Below are positions 37,746-46,547 of a stretch of 64,000 bases of DNA, piece after piece. Below the pieces are notes generated by a model. That model did no database searches and was not told the origin of the DNA. It saw only the letters and a list, made by a program, of their open reading frames with translations. Within the stretch, counting starts at the first letter, position 1. Every line of letters begins with the position of its first letter. Source of the DNA: Ignavibacteria bacterium. GTDB taxonomy: Bacteria > Bacteroidota > Ignavibacteria > SZUA-365. The stretch is from assembly GCA_016720835.1 (NCBI GenBank), contig JADKJW010000004.1, positions 252,501 to 316,500 of the forward strand, given 5' to 3'. The position numbers and the translations under genes were made by a program.

Positions 37746-38899
37746 GCAAACCGTGGCAACTGACAAAACTTGGGGATGTGCTTGAACCTGCGGCTCGGGA
37801 GGAAATCGTCGACGCTGCAAAAGAGTATCGCCTTCTTGGAGTACGACTTGATGGAAACGGACCCTTCATCAGGGAAAAGGTGTTGGGTTCTCAGATTTCT
37901 GCTATCAAGCTTTTTCGCGTGGAAACTGGCGACTTTATCTACAGCCGGTTGTTCGCAGGTCGCGGAGCATTCGGTGTCATTGGGGCCGAGCTTGATGGCT
38001 GTTACGTTTCAGGTGAATTTCCGACTTTCCTTCCTGTGCAAGGGAAAGTAGATGTCCATTTCCTCAAATTCTGGTTTAAACTACCTCCTGTCATTAGACT
38101 GGTAGATGAAAATTGCTCCGGTAGCACTCCACTCACGCGAAATCGATTTAAAGAACAATACTTTCTTGCATTGGAAATTCCATTGCCGTCAATATCGGAG
38201 CAAAGGCGGGTCGTAGCGCGGATTGAAGAATTGAATGCTCAAATTCATGAAGCACGTTACCTTCGGAATCAAATCACCGAAGATGTAGATTCCCTGGGAA
38301 TTAGTCATCACATGCAACTCGCTGGAAATCGGAAATGTCGGCTCGGAGAAATTATTTCTTTAGACGAGGATGTAGTACCCATTCTTCCGGAAGACTTGTA
38401 CCCACAAGTTGGCGTAAAAAGCTTTGGCGCCGGATTGTTCTCAAAGCCGGCGATTTCTGGCACGGAAACAAGGTACCGGCATTTTAACAGACTATTCGAG
38501 GGTGCAATTGTTCTGAGTCAGGTAAAAGGTTGGGAGGGCGCTATCGCAGTATGCCCCTCAAACCTTGCTGGATATTTCGTATCGCCGGAATATCGAACAT
38601 TCCGTTGCATCCAGAACGAAGCGCGATCTGTTTACATGGCTGCCATCGTCCGGACCAAATGGTTTTGGAGCCGATTATCTGACGCAACGCGCGGGGTTGG
38701 TGCTCGGCGCGAACGAACTCGTCCCGAACAGTTTGTAAATGTTGAACTCCCGATGCCGGATTATCAAAGCCAGATATTTGGAGAGCTTACATTGACGAAA
38801 CTGTACGAACTAAAGCGCTTGCAAGCGGAAACCGCCGCAGAGTTAGATGCAATGCTCCCCGCCATTCTCAACCGCGCGTTCAAAGGCGAGCTTTGTTAG
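37742..38899 (+). CDS. hsdS: Type I restriction-modification specificity subunit
   Basis: 385-residue DNA-recognition subunit with two target-recognition domains (about 1-150 and 195-340), each followed by a conserved helix: LPSISEQRRVVARIEELNAQI in the middle and LQAETAAELDAMLPAILN at the end, closing with the usual RAFKGEL. Start overlaps the repaired hsdM stop as ATGA. Last gene of the island; the remnant of a T9SS gene begins 12 bases later. Confidence 0.9.
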   Translation: MSKPWQLTKLGDVLEPAAREEIVDAAKEYRLLGVRLDGNGPFIREKVLGSQISAIKLFRVETGDFIYSRLFAGRGAFGVIGAELDGCYVSGEFPTFLPVQGKVDVHFLKFWFKLPPVIRLVDENCSGSTPLTRNRFKEQYFLALEIPLPSISEQRRVVARIEELNAQIHEARYLRNQITEDVDSLGISHHMQLAGNRKCRLGEIISLDEDVVPILPEDLYPQVGVKSFGAGLFSKPAISGTETRYRHFNRLFEGAIVLSQVKGWEGAIAVCPSNLAGYFVSPEYRTFRCIQNEARSVYMAAIVRTKWFWSRLSDATRGVGARRERTRPEQFVNVELPMPDYQSQIFGELTLTKLYELKRLQAETAAELDAMLPAILNRAFKGELC

Positions 38900-38911
38900 C
38901 GATCCAGCATC

Positions 38912-39025
38912 ATGCATCGGCACACGATAGCGCTGCAACTGCGGGGTAATCCGTCGGGAGTGTACTACGCGGTACTCACCGCAGGGAAATCAGCGATAGT
39001 GCGGAAGTTTCAGGTTATACAATGA
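38912..39025 (+). pseudogene. 3' remnant of a T9SS cargo gene at the island edge
   Basis: Reads RHTIALQLRGNPSGVYYAVL then TAGKSAIVRKFQVIQ and a stop: the last 35 residues of a T9SS type A sorting domain. It matches the end of the cargo gene at 42124-43780 nearly residue for residue, and the downstream 250 bases match too. The rest of the gene is missing; hsdS lies directly upstream. An ATG at 38912 opens the frame but a 37-residue product is unlikely to be functional. Confidence 0.8.
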
Positions 39026-39482
39026 ATATCACGATTGCGCCACGCCACGAACCTCACCTTCGCCCTGCGCTCCGGGTCCGCCCTCTCTTGGGAAGAGAGG
39101 GGCTTTCCGGTTTGACTGACACGGAGCGATGCTGCTGCAATCGTACGAACGGAATAGGAGCGAACGGTCATCTTCTCTTCTCCCCCTTCTCTTTTCAAGA
39201 GAAGAGCCTGCCCCGAGCGAAGCCGAGGGGGTCGGGGGGCCTGCCCGTCGAAGCTGAGCGAAGCGAAGCGTAGGCGGGATGAGTTCGTGGCCGTGCAATA
39301 ATCACCGGGCAGCGGAATCGCGAGGCCCAGCGACGCATGTCATTCCGACGTACAGATCCTTCCCTTCGGCTTCGCTCAGGGCAGGCTCCTTCGTTCAGGA
39401 TGACGTAGCCATTGAATACGTACGACCGTTATCGCATTTTCACCTTTCACTTTTCACCTTTCACCTTTCACCTTCCACCTGC
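39026..39482. repeat. Dispersed repeat cluster, copy A
   Basis: Three parts, no gene. 39026-39300 is nearly identical to 43782-44220 (copy B, which has an extra insert of about 165 bases); it includes a hairpin CCCTCTCTT/AAGAGAGGG at 39081-39101. About 39345-39410 holds a segment (CAGATCCTTCCCTTCGG, TCAGGATGAC) that recurs near 44335 and 55295. 39437-39510 is a 7-base array of TTTCACC type that reaches into the 3' end of the NO reductase gene. Confidence 0.8.
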
Positions 39483-41750
39483 TCACCTTCCACCTTCCTT
39501 CCACCTTCCCCCCCGCACCGACCACCCGGTCTTGAGCCCGATGACGAAGTACGCGAGCGCAATCGCGCCGAAGGTGAAGATGGTGTCGCCGATGACGCGC
39601 AGCCACTTGATGGCGTTGAGCGTGGGATCCTGCAGGAATTCGGCGGAGCGCGCGTACCAGATGCCGTGATTCACACTGGCCACGGTCTGCGCGAGCCCGA
39701 TGGGCAGCACCGAGAGCAGCACCATGAGCAGCAGTCCGATGTTGATGGCCCAGAACGCGAAGCGCACGGGACCGTCCTTCCACTCCATGCCGGTGGTGAG
39801 TCCGCGCAGCACGAAGAGCATGAGGCCGATGCCGAGCATGCCGTACACGCCGAACAGCGCCGTGTGGCCGTGCACCGGCGTGGTGTTGAGCCCCTGCATG
39901 TAGTACAGCGCGATGGGCGGGTTGATGAGGAAACCGAAGATGCCCGCGCCCACGAGATTCCAGAACGCCACCGAAATCAGACAGTAGATGGGCCAACGGT
40001 AGGCGCGCACCCAGTACGTGGCCTTGCTGAGCTTCAGGTTGTGCCAGGCCTCCGAGCCCATGAACACCAGCGGCACCACCTCGAGCGCGCTGAACGTGGC
40101 GCCGAGCGCGAGCACGCCGATGGGCGTGCCGGTGAAGTACAGGTGATGGAAGGTGCCGAGGATGCCGCCCGTCAGGAAGATGATGGTCGCGAAGAGGACG
40201 TTGGCCGTGGCGGAGCGGATCTTGAGCAGCCCCATGCGCACGAAGAGGAAGGCCGACACCACGGTCGCGAACACTTCGAAGAACCCTTCCACCCACAGGT
40301 GCACCACCCACCAGCGCCAGTACTCCGCGATGCTGAGATGCGTGCGCTGTCCCCACATCAGGCCCGCGCCGTAGAACAGCGCGATGGCGACGGACGCGAT
40401 CAGGAAGAGCACGAGCAGTTGACGATGCTCCGAAGGTTTGCGCAGCGCGGGCATGAGGGCGCGCACCATCAACGCGAGCCAGATCAGCAGGCCGATGAAG
40501 AGGAAGAGCTGCCAGAAGCGCCCGAGGTCCACGTACTCGTAGCCCTGATGCCCGAACCAGAAGTTCTGCAGGAAGCCGAGCTTCTGCATCACGCCCATCC
40601 ACTCGCCGACGAGGGATCCGAGCACGATCACGAGCAGCGCGATGAAGAGGATGTTCACGCCGGCGCGCTGGAACTTCGGCTCGTAGCCCGACACGGCGGG
40701 CGCGATGTAGAGCCCCGTCGCGAGCCACGAGGTCGCGATCCAGAATATCGCGAGCTGCACGTGCCAGGTGCGGGTCACGGTGTAGGGCAGGATGTTGCTG
40801 AGGCTGATGCCGTAGAAGCCGTCGCCCTCCACGCCGTAATGCGCGGTGATGGCGCCGAGGATCACCTGCACGAGGATGAGCGCGGAGACGACCCAGAAGT
40901 ACTTCACCGTGGCCTTCATCGACGGCGTGGCCTGCAAGCCGAGCTGCGGGTCCTGCTCCGGCGCCGCGATCTCCGCGTCGGCGGCAGCCCTGTTCCGCGC
41001 GTTCCAGAACACCAGCATGCCGATGCCCAGCAGCAGCACGATGACGCTGAAGCCCGTCCACAGCAGCAGACTCCCGTCGGGTCTGTTGCCGACGATCTCG
41101 TCCGGAGGCCAATTGTTGGTGTAGCTGATGACGGCGTCGGGCCGGTTCGTGACGCAGGCCCAGGAGATCCAGAAGAAGAAGGCGTTGAGCTGCCGCATGC
41201 GCTCGGGATCGTCCACCGTGTTCACGCGCATGGCGTAGGCCGCCCGCGTGTTCGTGAGCGACGAATCGTTCATGAACAGCGCCATGTAATACGCCCCGAC
41301 GTCGAGGATGGCCCGCTCGCGCGCGGCGGAGACGGTCATCACGCCTGTCGAGGGATCGTGCGTGTTCTTCCGGATGTCATCCTGCAGACGGGATGTCAGC
41401 GCCGCCTTCTTTTCGTTGTTGAGGCGATCGAAGGAGGTGCCGAAATCGTTCATCGCGTAGATGGCGAGCATGCGCACCGCCTCGCGATGCAGCCAGTCGG
41501 CGGACCAGTCCGGCGCCACGTACGCGCCGTGTCCCCACACGGTGCCGAGTTCCTGCCCCCCGATGGACTGCCAGACGTTCTGGCCGTCCCGGATGTCTTC
41601 CCCCGTAAACAGCGTCATTCCCTGTTCATTGACCACCTTCTCGGGAATTGGCGGCGCCTGGATGTATATCTCGTAGCCGTAGTAGCCCAGCACGGAGAAA
41701 CTCACGACAATCAGCGTGGCGAATGCAAACCACAATCTGCGGGTCGTCAT
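39483..41750 (-). CDS. norZ: Quinol-dependent nitric oxide reductase
   Basis: Single-subunit qNOR that reduces NO to N2O using quinol. 755 residues; an AGGA site precedes ATG 41750. The N-terminal periplasmic domain has GHGAYVAPDWSADWLHRE; the 12-helix heme-copper domain has WHVQLAIFW (heme ligand), VVHLWVEGFFEVF (metal His and Glu), GTFHHLYFTGTP (His pair) and HGHTALFGVYGML. The metal His and Glu residues are those of a true NO reductase, not of NO dismutase. No denitrification neighbours, so NO detoxification is likely. The C-terminal end (VRGGRWKEGGR) is built from repeat DNA and may not be original. Confidence 0.93.
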   Translation of the reverse strand: MTTRRLWFAFATLIVVSFSVLGYYGYEIYIQAPPIPEKVVNEQGMTLFTGEDIRDGQNVWQSIGGQELGTVWGHGAYVAPDWSADWLHREAVRMLAIYAMNDFGTSFDRLNNEKKAALTSRLQDDIRKNTHDPSTGVMTVSAARERAILDVGAYYMALFMNDSSLTNTRAAYAMRVNTVDDPERMRQLNAFFFWISWACVTNRPDAVISYTNNWPPDEIVGNRPDGSLLLWTGFSVIVLLLGIGMLVFWNARNRAAADAEIAAPEQDPQLGLQATPSMKATVKYFWVVSALILVQVILGAITAHYGVEGDGFYGISLSNILPYTVTRTWHVQLAIFWIATSWLATGLYIAPAVSGYEPKFQRAGVNILFIALLVIVLGSLVGEWMGVMQKLGFLQNFWFGHQGYEYVDLGRFWQLFLFIGLLIWLALMVRALMPALRKPSEHRQLLVLFLIASVAIALFYGAGLMWGQRTHLSIAEYWRWWVVHLWVEGFFEVFATVVSAFLFVRMGLLKIRSATANVLFATIIFLTGGILGTFHHLYFTGTPIGVLALGATFSALEVVPLVFMGSEAWHNLKLSKATYWVRAYRWPIYCLISVAFWNLVGAGIFGFLINPPIALYYMQGLNTTPVHGHTALFGVYGMLGIGLMLFVLRGLTTGMEWKDGPVRFAFWAINIGLLLMVLLSVLPIGLAQTVASVNHGIWYARSAEFLQDPTLNAIKWLRVIGDTIFTFGAIALAYFVIGLKTGWSVRGGRWKEGGR

Positions 41751-41788
41751 GGCGATGTCCTTTCGATCGATGGAAAATACATGAGATA

Positions 41789-41806
41789 GGTTCAATGAAA
41801 TGAACC
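41789..41806. promoter_or_regulatory. Dyad upstream of norZ, candidate operator
   Basis: GGTTCA (41789-41794), six bases, TGAACC (41801-41806), centred about 47 bases before the norZ ATG. Possible regulator-binding site; it does not match the FNR/DNR (TTGAT-N4-ATCAA) or classical NsrR patterns. Confidence 0.4.
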
Positions 41807-41939
41807 CGATGAGGTGCTGACGTTCAACAAGGTGCGGGGAGGGAGTGTCTCTGACAAGGTACGGAATAATGACGACACAACGGCGCCCCAGGCGGCGCCC
41901 GGGCAACAAACACGCGGAAGGTGGCCACGTCCGCCTAGT

Positions 41940-42024
41940 CCGCAGGAGTGCAGGCGGAAGGCCGGGAGAGGGGAAACGGGGAGAGGGGAAACGGGGAGAG
42001 GGGAAACGGGGAGAGGGTAGAGGG
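41940..42024. repeat. G-rich 15-bp tandem repeat behind a dispersed module
   Basis: A 33-base module starting CCGCAGGAGTGCAGGC at 41940 recurs exactly at 55209. It runs into a tandem array of the 15-mer GGGGAGAGGGGAAAC, with units starting at about 41964, 41978, 41993 and 42008. The array has many runs of three to four G on one strand and could form G-quadruplexes. It lies between the norZ start and the next gene, in a 370-base gap without other genes. Confidence 0.8.
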
Positions 42025-42123
42025 GAATGGCGCGACACAAACGCACAGTGTCGCACCACCCCGCAACCCATTGAATCCCTCCCCGGTGCGCGCTACCTTG
42101 CGATCAACATCCGGGCCCGACCC

Positions 42124-43780
42124 ATGCACCTCCGCTTCGCGCTGATTGCCGCATTGCTGCTCGCCGCCGTTTCCGTCTCATTCATCGATGTGGAGACCGC
42201 GATGGAACAACGCGTCCGCGACGTGATCGCGAAATATCACTGGCAGGGGACGTACGAGAATCTGGGCGGAGGGTGGTTTGAGTTCACCGGCACCGACGGC
42301 CTCACATGGAAACGCAACTTCGGGGATGTCAGAACACAAGAGCGGGCTGCAACCAAAGAAAATCATTTCGATAGATCTGCGGACTCTCGATACCACCGGG
42401 TATGGGGTGTACTTGCAAGAAGTAGGACGAATACACCTTGGGAACCGCAGTGTACCGCCAATAGGGAGCAGGATGGGAGTTGATGGACTTTGCGAATTGA
42501 CTGGGCAGTACTATGAAATCGGCGGATTTGGCGACAAGAACCGCATGCTGCGCAGAAAGCCAGGTACATACGAGTTCGAATTTGTCTCCATCATTCCTGA
42601 GGCGTTCAGTCCGATTGGTTCGGTCGATGTGGATCTGAACGGTATCCCGGATATTCTTGGCGACAGCAGCGGGAGTGTGCTCGATTTCGAAGCACCTGTT
42701 CGAGGTAGCAGGAATATCAGCTTGAAGAGGACCTGGGTGGGAATGGCGGGTGTGCGACAGGTCCCCAGGTTCGAAGATCTTGACAATGACGGGTATCCGG
42801 AAATACTAATGTACCAGTTCGGACTTGGGCTGCATGGCGTTGCAATCATCAAGTATCGACAGGAAACGAAGCGTCTCGAGAAGGTATTCGAATACACGTA
42901 TCCAAACAATCATGACATCCGTGGCTGTTGGGCCATCGGTGACTTTGACAAAGACGGCCACAAGGAATTCGTCACTGCAACAAATGAAGGTGAAGTGTGC
43001 TTCATCGAGAATGGTGCCGGTGAAGGTAATTATCGGCTCTCCTTCGTCGATACAACGCGGTATATGAATGTGGGTGTTTACACTGAGGGCAACGATCTTG
43101 ATGGTGATGGGAGGTCAGAATGCTTGGTCGGAAGCGGTAATACCTTCGGGTTGACCAACATCGCCGTGTATGAGACAATCGGGAATAATGCGTATGAAGT
43201 AACATGCTGGATTGAAGTATTTCCAGTAGGCGCGCTTGTTTGGGAATTGATGTGGACCGGCGATATCGATGGCGATGGAAAAGACGAAATTGTCCTCTCC
43301 TCAGGAAGCATTCTCGTGGTACTCAAGGCTTTCGGTATCGCCGATTACCGCGCAGTCTGGTACAGGAATTTCAATTCGGGAATATCCCACCGCCTCTTCG
43401 ATATCGACAACGATGGTATCCAGGAAATACTCCTCTCATTCGTTGAGGACAAGGTTCATCAGACGATGATCCTGAAGCATCCCGTTGCCGTCAGTGTAAC
43501 GGGCGCTCCGTTTGTGCCGGACAAGCTCGAATGTTCGATCTCCCCGCAGCCCGCATCGGGAAACGGGAATACGCTCCTTCATGTTACGGGCAGCGGCGCA
43601 ATCCATCTATCCCTTCGCAGCATCGACGGTCGCGAGATGCACGAGCGGACAATCGAACCGTCGTCCGGCGGCAGGCACACGATTCCGCTGCAAATGCGCG
43701 AGTATCCGTCGGGGGTGTACTACGCGGTGCTCACAGCAGGGAAATCGACGATAGTCCGGAAGTTTCAGGTTATACAATGA
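42124..43780 (+). CDS. FG-GAP/VCBS repeat protein with T9SS sorting domain (frameshifted near 42316)
   Basis: Begins MHLRFALIAALLLAAVSVSF, a good signal peptide, in one frame; after TWKRNFG (about 42316) the frame changes and continues MSEHKSGLQPKKIISIDL. Removing one G from the GGGG there joins them. The body has six calcium-binding-like FG-GAP motifs: DVDLNGIPDI, DLDNDGYPEI, DFDKDGHKEF, DLDGDGRSEC, DIDGDGKDEI, DIDNDGIQEI, suggesting a propeller. The C-terminus (SISPQPASGNGNTLLHV to FQVIQ) is a T9SS type A domain. Without the repair the long part (from ATG 42278) would have no signal peptide. Its 3' end is duplicated at 38912-39025. Confidence 0.82.
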
Positions 43781-44445
43781 ATATCACGATTGCGCCGCGC
43801 CACGAACTCACCCCGACCCGTCGCTGCGCTCCGGGTCCGCCCCTCTCTTGGAAAGAGAGGGGCTTTCCGGTTTGACTGACACGGAGCGATGCTGCTGCAA
43901 TCGTGCGAATGGAATAGGAGGTATACCGTCTTATTCTCTGCGTCCCCCTTTCTCGGGTTGTGTGCGAGCGGAGCTGGAACGGGAGAGACCCAAAAGGGGG
44001 GGGAGACGTCGTCGCGGAGAACAATCACGGCCATCGCGATCGAGTGTTCTCCCACGAAGAGCGTGGGAACAAGGGAGAGATAAAGGAGCGGACCATCCTC
44101 TTCTCTTCTCCCCCTTCTCTTTTCAAGAGAAGAGCCTGCCCCGAGCGAAGCCGAGGGGGGGGCGGGGGGCCTGCCCGTCGAAGCTGAGCGAAGCGAAGCG
44201 TAGGCGGGATGAGTTCGTGGCTGGGGCGTGATCGTTGGGCAGTGGTTGCGCAAAGCTCGGTGTCCTTGGCGGGGATCAGGTGACAGCCGGAGGTTCTCTT
44301 GTCCATCCCAACGACGCTTGTAATTCGAACGTACAGATCCTTCTCCCTTCGGCGGTTCAGGCTCAGGGCAGGTTTCTCCTTCCGTTCAGGATTGACGTAG
44401 CCCTTGAATTCGCTCAGGCAGCTTCCTTCAGGATGACGGAGTTTT
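43781..44445. repeat. Dispersed repeat cluster, copy B
   Basis: 43782-44220 is the second copy of the 39026-39300 repeat, interrupted by an extra segment at about 43923-44088. A hairpin CCCCTCTCTT/AAGAGAGGGG lies at 43840-43862 just after the cargo gene, and CTTCTCTT/AAGAGAAG near 44113-44131. About 44332-44440 carries the CAGATCCTTC/TCAGGATGAC segment, partly doubled. No gene is seen between 43781 and 44500. Confidence 0.8.
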
Positions 44446-44500
44446 CACATTCCACCGGTCCCCCTGGTCAGGGATTCACTTTTCCCCGCTCCCCCTGTCC

Positions 44501-45163
44501 CTACTCCCTCCCCTCCCGCGCAATATCCCTGTTCTCCAGCACACGCACAGTATCGCCCACAGTGGAAACGCGGATCATCGCGAGCGCGAGATCGTGCAGC
44601 GTGCAGACGTATTTCGGGAAGAGCAGTTTCAATGCCGGATAGAAGAGTCCCAGCGCTTTCGAGATGCCGTAGGCGTGCTTCTGTCCCGCGACGGGCTTGA
44701 TGAAGCCGGGACGGAAATTATATACTGATTTGAAGGGAAGTCTGGTCAGATCGTTCTCGGTCCTGCCCTTCACGCGCGCCCACATCGTGCGGCCCTTCTC
44801 CGTGCCGTCGGTGCCGGTGCCGGACACGTAGCAGAAGGTCATCGCGGGATTGAGCCGCGCGAGCGTGCCCGCGACGTGCAGGGTGAGCGTGTGCGTCAGG
44901 CGCGTGTACTCGGCTTCCTTCTTGCCGACCGAAGTCACGCCGAGGCAGAAGAAACACGCGTCGTACCCCGCGAGGCGCGGCTCGAGAGGGGAAACGTCGA
45001 AGAAGTCCCCGTGGAGGACTTCTTCGAGTTTCTGATGCCGCATCTCGCAGCTGCGCCTGCCGACGGCAAGCACCGCGTCGATCTTCTCATGCTGCAGGGC
45101 TTCGAGGAGAACCCCCTCGCCGACCATGCCGGTCGCTCCGAAAATGATCGCCCTGATGCCCAT
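44501..45163 (-). CDS. NAD(P)-binding Rossmann-fold protein (atypical SDR/epimerase type)
   Basis: 220 residues. Starts MGIRAIIFGATGMVGEGVLL, the GxxGxxG dinucleotide-binding loop of atypical SDRs, and has LGVTSVGKKEAEYTRL and YVSGTGTDGTEKGR, typical of YybE/HTATIP2-like NAD(P)H-binding proteins. It lacks a clear YxxxK catalytic pair. The substrate is unknown. It lies 15 bases downstream of the small ACT-like gene on the same strand. Confidence 0.8.
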   Translation of the reverse strand: MGIRAIIFGATGMVGEGVLLEALQHEKIDAVLAVGRRSCEMRHQKLEEVLHGDFFDVSPLEPRLAGYDACFFCLGVTSVGKKEAEYTRLTHTLTLHVAGTLARLNPAMTFCYVSGTGTDGTEKGRTMWARVKGRTENDLTRLPFKSVYNFRPGFIKPVAGQKHAYGISKALGLFYPALKLLFPKYVCTLHDLALAMIRVSTVGDTVRVLENRDIAREGRE

Positions 45164-45178
45164 GATGTTCCCGAGGTG

Positions 45179-45436
45179 TTATTCGACGCCGAGTTCCACG
45201 AGCTGCGAGTGGACGCCCGGAAGGACCGCGACCTTGCGCGTCAATTCCTGCTTCTGCTCCTCGCTGCCGTGCAACTCGAGGATGAGCAGCCCGCTGTCCG
45301 AGCAGTTGTCCAGCACGCCGTCGTGAATGCCGAGGCGCGTCTTGATGATGCAGCCCCAGGCGGTGAGGATCTGCTGCACCTTGACGGCGGCTTCGTTGCG
45401 GTTGCCGATGAGGATGAGGAGGATGGTCTTCTTCAT
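45179..45436 (-). CDS. ACT-like small regulator (TM1266 / iron-only hydrogenase system regulator type)
   Basis: 85 residues: KKTILLILIGNRNEAAVKVQ then ILTAWGCIIKTRLGIHDG, DNCSDSGLLILELHGSEEQ and LTRKVAVLPGVHSQLVEL. This beta-alpha-beta-beta-alpha-beta pattern, with the central RLGIH, matches the NikR-C/ACT-like proteins found beside [FeFe]-hydrogenase genes. No hydrogenase gene is in this window. The actual ligand is unknown. Confidence 0.7.
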   Translation of the reverse strand: MKKTILLILIGNRNEAAVKVQQILTAWGCIIKTRLGIHDGVLDNCSDSGLLILELHGSEEQKQELTRKVAVLPGVHSQLVELGVE

Positions 45437-45584
45437 GATGTGCTCCGTGCATTGAGAGGTACGTGGAGGAGAGAGGTGCGTGCGGCAAACTACGGAAAAT
45501 CATATCCAGGAAGAACGCATCGCCTTCCGTACAACGCAGGAAGCGGGCCGCGGCCCGCCTCTTGTCCGCTGCTGACGATCGACG

Positions 45585-46547
45585 CTACTTCACGCGTTTC
45601 AGCAGAAACAATTCCTCCTCGATCAACGAGGCGGAGGCGAAGATGCCGGTGCCGCCCCTGATGTTCGAGAACTGGGGATTGTACTGCGGATTGCCGCTGA
45701 AACGCGTCATCTTGAACCAGTCGAGGAAGGGCTTGTCGGGCGCGATGATGGCCACGGCGTTGCGACCGTACCAGCGGAAGCCGGTCCATACCGTCGGCAC
45801 ACCGGTGGCCTGTATGAAGCCCCAGCGCGTGGTGCTGTAGAAGCTGTTGCGCTTCGGCGTTTCGAAATTCGAAAGATTGTTCGTGCGGCCGTTGTCTTCG
45901 TTGGTCGGAGGCGTGAGATACGCGCCGTAGGCGAGCGTGTCGAGACACTGGATGCGGATGATGAACTCCTGCGTGTTGCCGGGCGTCCATTGAATGCGCA
46001 GGGAATCGGGACTCTGCAGCTTCGTGGTGTCGGTCGGATACTGCAGCAGCTTCGCGGGCTTGCGCATCCACGCGATGCGCTCGGGCGTCGTGGTGCTCGC
46101 GGTCATCACGCCCCCGTCCTTCAAGCGCACGGTGAGCGTGTAGGCGGTGGACGGCTGAATGAGCGCCGTCGTGTCGGGATACCAATAGCTGCCCGCGCCG
46201 TTCACCACGCGGTAGGCGAGCGCGTACGTGTTCCCCCCTCCGCTGAGCTGCACGTCGGCATCGGCGAGCATGCCGCTCTCGTATTCGAAGGGCGCGCTGA
46301 GCGACTGCGAACTCGCGATGACGATGCCCTCGATCGGCCGGTCGACAAAGAGATACGCCTCGACGAAAGGCACCGGCACGAAGGAATTCGGCGGCGCGTC
46401 TTCGCAGGCGGACAGCAGCAGCAGCGCGGCAGCGCCGAAGATTGCGAACGTTGTTGCGAGGGAGTGCTTCATGCGCGCAGCGAAGCCGCGGCGCGGGTCG
46501 GTGTTCAAGGTATCTGCGGTATTCATGGTCGTGAGAATCGTGTGCAT
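45585..46547 (-). CDS. DUF4249-like outer-membrane lipoprotein
   Basis: Lipoprotein with lipobox LLLLSACED; the rest (VPFVEAYLFVDRPIEGI, ADVQLSGGGNTYALAY, YPDTTALIQPSTAYTLTVR) matches the beta-sandwich layout of DUF4249 proteins encoded after TonB receptors in Bacteroidota. ATG 46547 overlaps the receptor stop as TGATG, which supports coupling, but places 25 residues before the lipoprotein signal; ATG 46472 would start exactly at the signal. Probably a surface partner of the receptor. Confidence 0.8.
   Translation of the reverse strand: MHTILTTMNTADTLNTDPRRGFAARMKHSLATTFAIFGAAALLLLSACEDAPPNSFVPVPFVEAYLFVDRPIEGIVIASSQSLSAPFEYESGMLADADVQLSGGGNTYALAYRVVNGAGSYWYPDTTALIQPSTAYTLTVRLKDGGVMTASTTTPERIAWMRKPAKLLQYPTDTTKLQSPDSLRIQWTPGNTQEFIIRIQCLDTLAYGAYLTPPTNEDNGRTNNLSNFETPKRNSFYSTTRWGFIQATGVPTVWTGFRWYGRNAVAIIAPDKPFLDWFKMTRFSGNPQYNPQFSNIRGGTGIFASASLIEEELFLLKRVK

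Noticed and set aside
39483..41750. Nitric oxide dismutase instead of NO reductase
   Set aside because: The metal-site His pair (GTFHHLYF) and Glu residues in HLWVEGFFEVF are those of functional qNOR.
39279..41789. 836-residue open frame on the plus strand over norZ
   Set aside because: Antisense shadow of norZ, rich in His, Glu and Arg with no domain.
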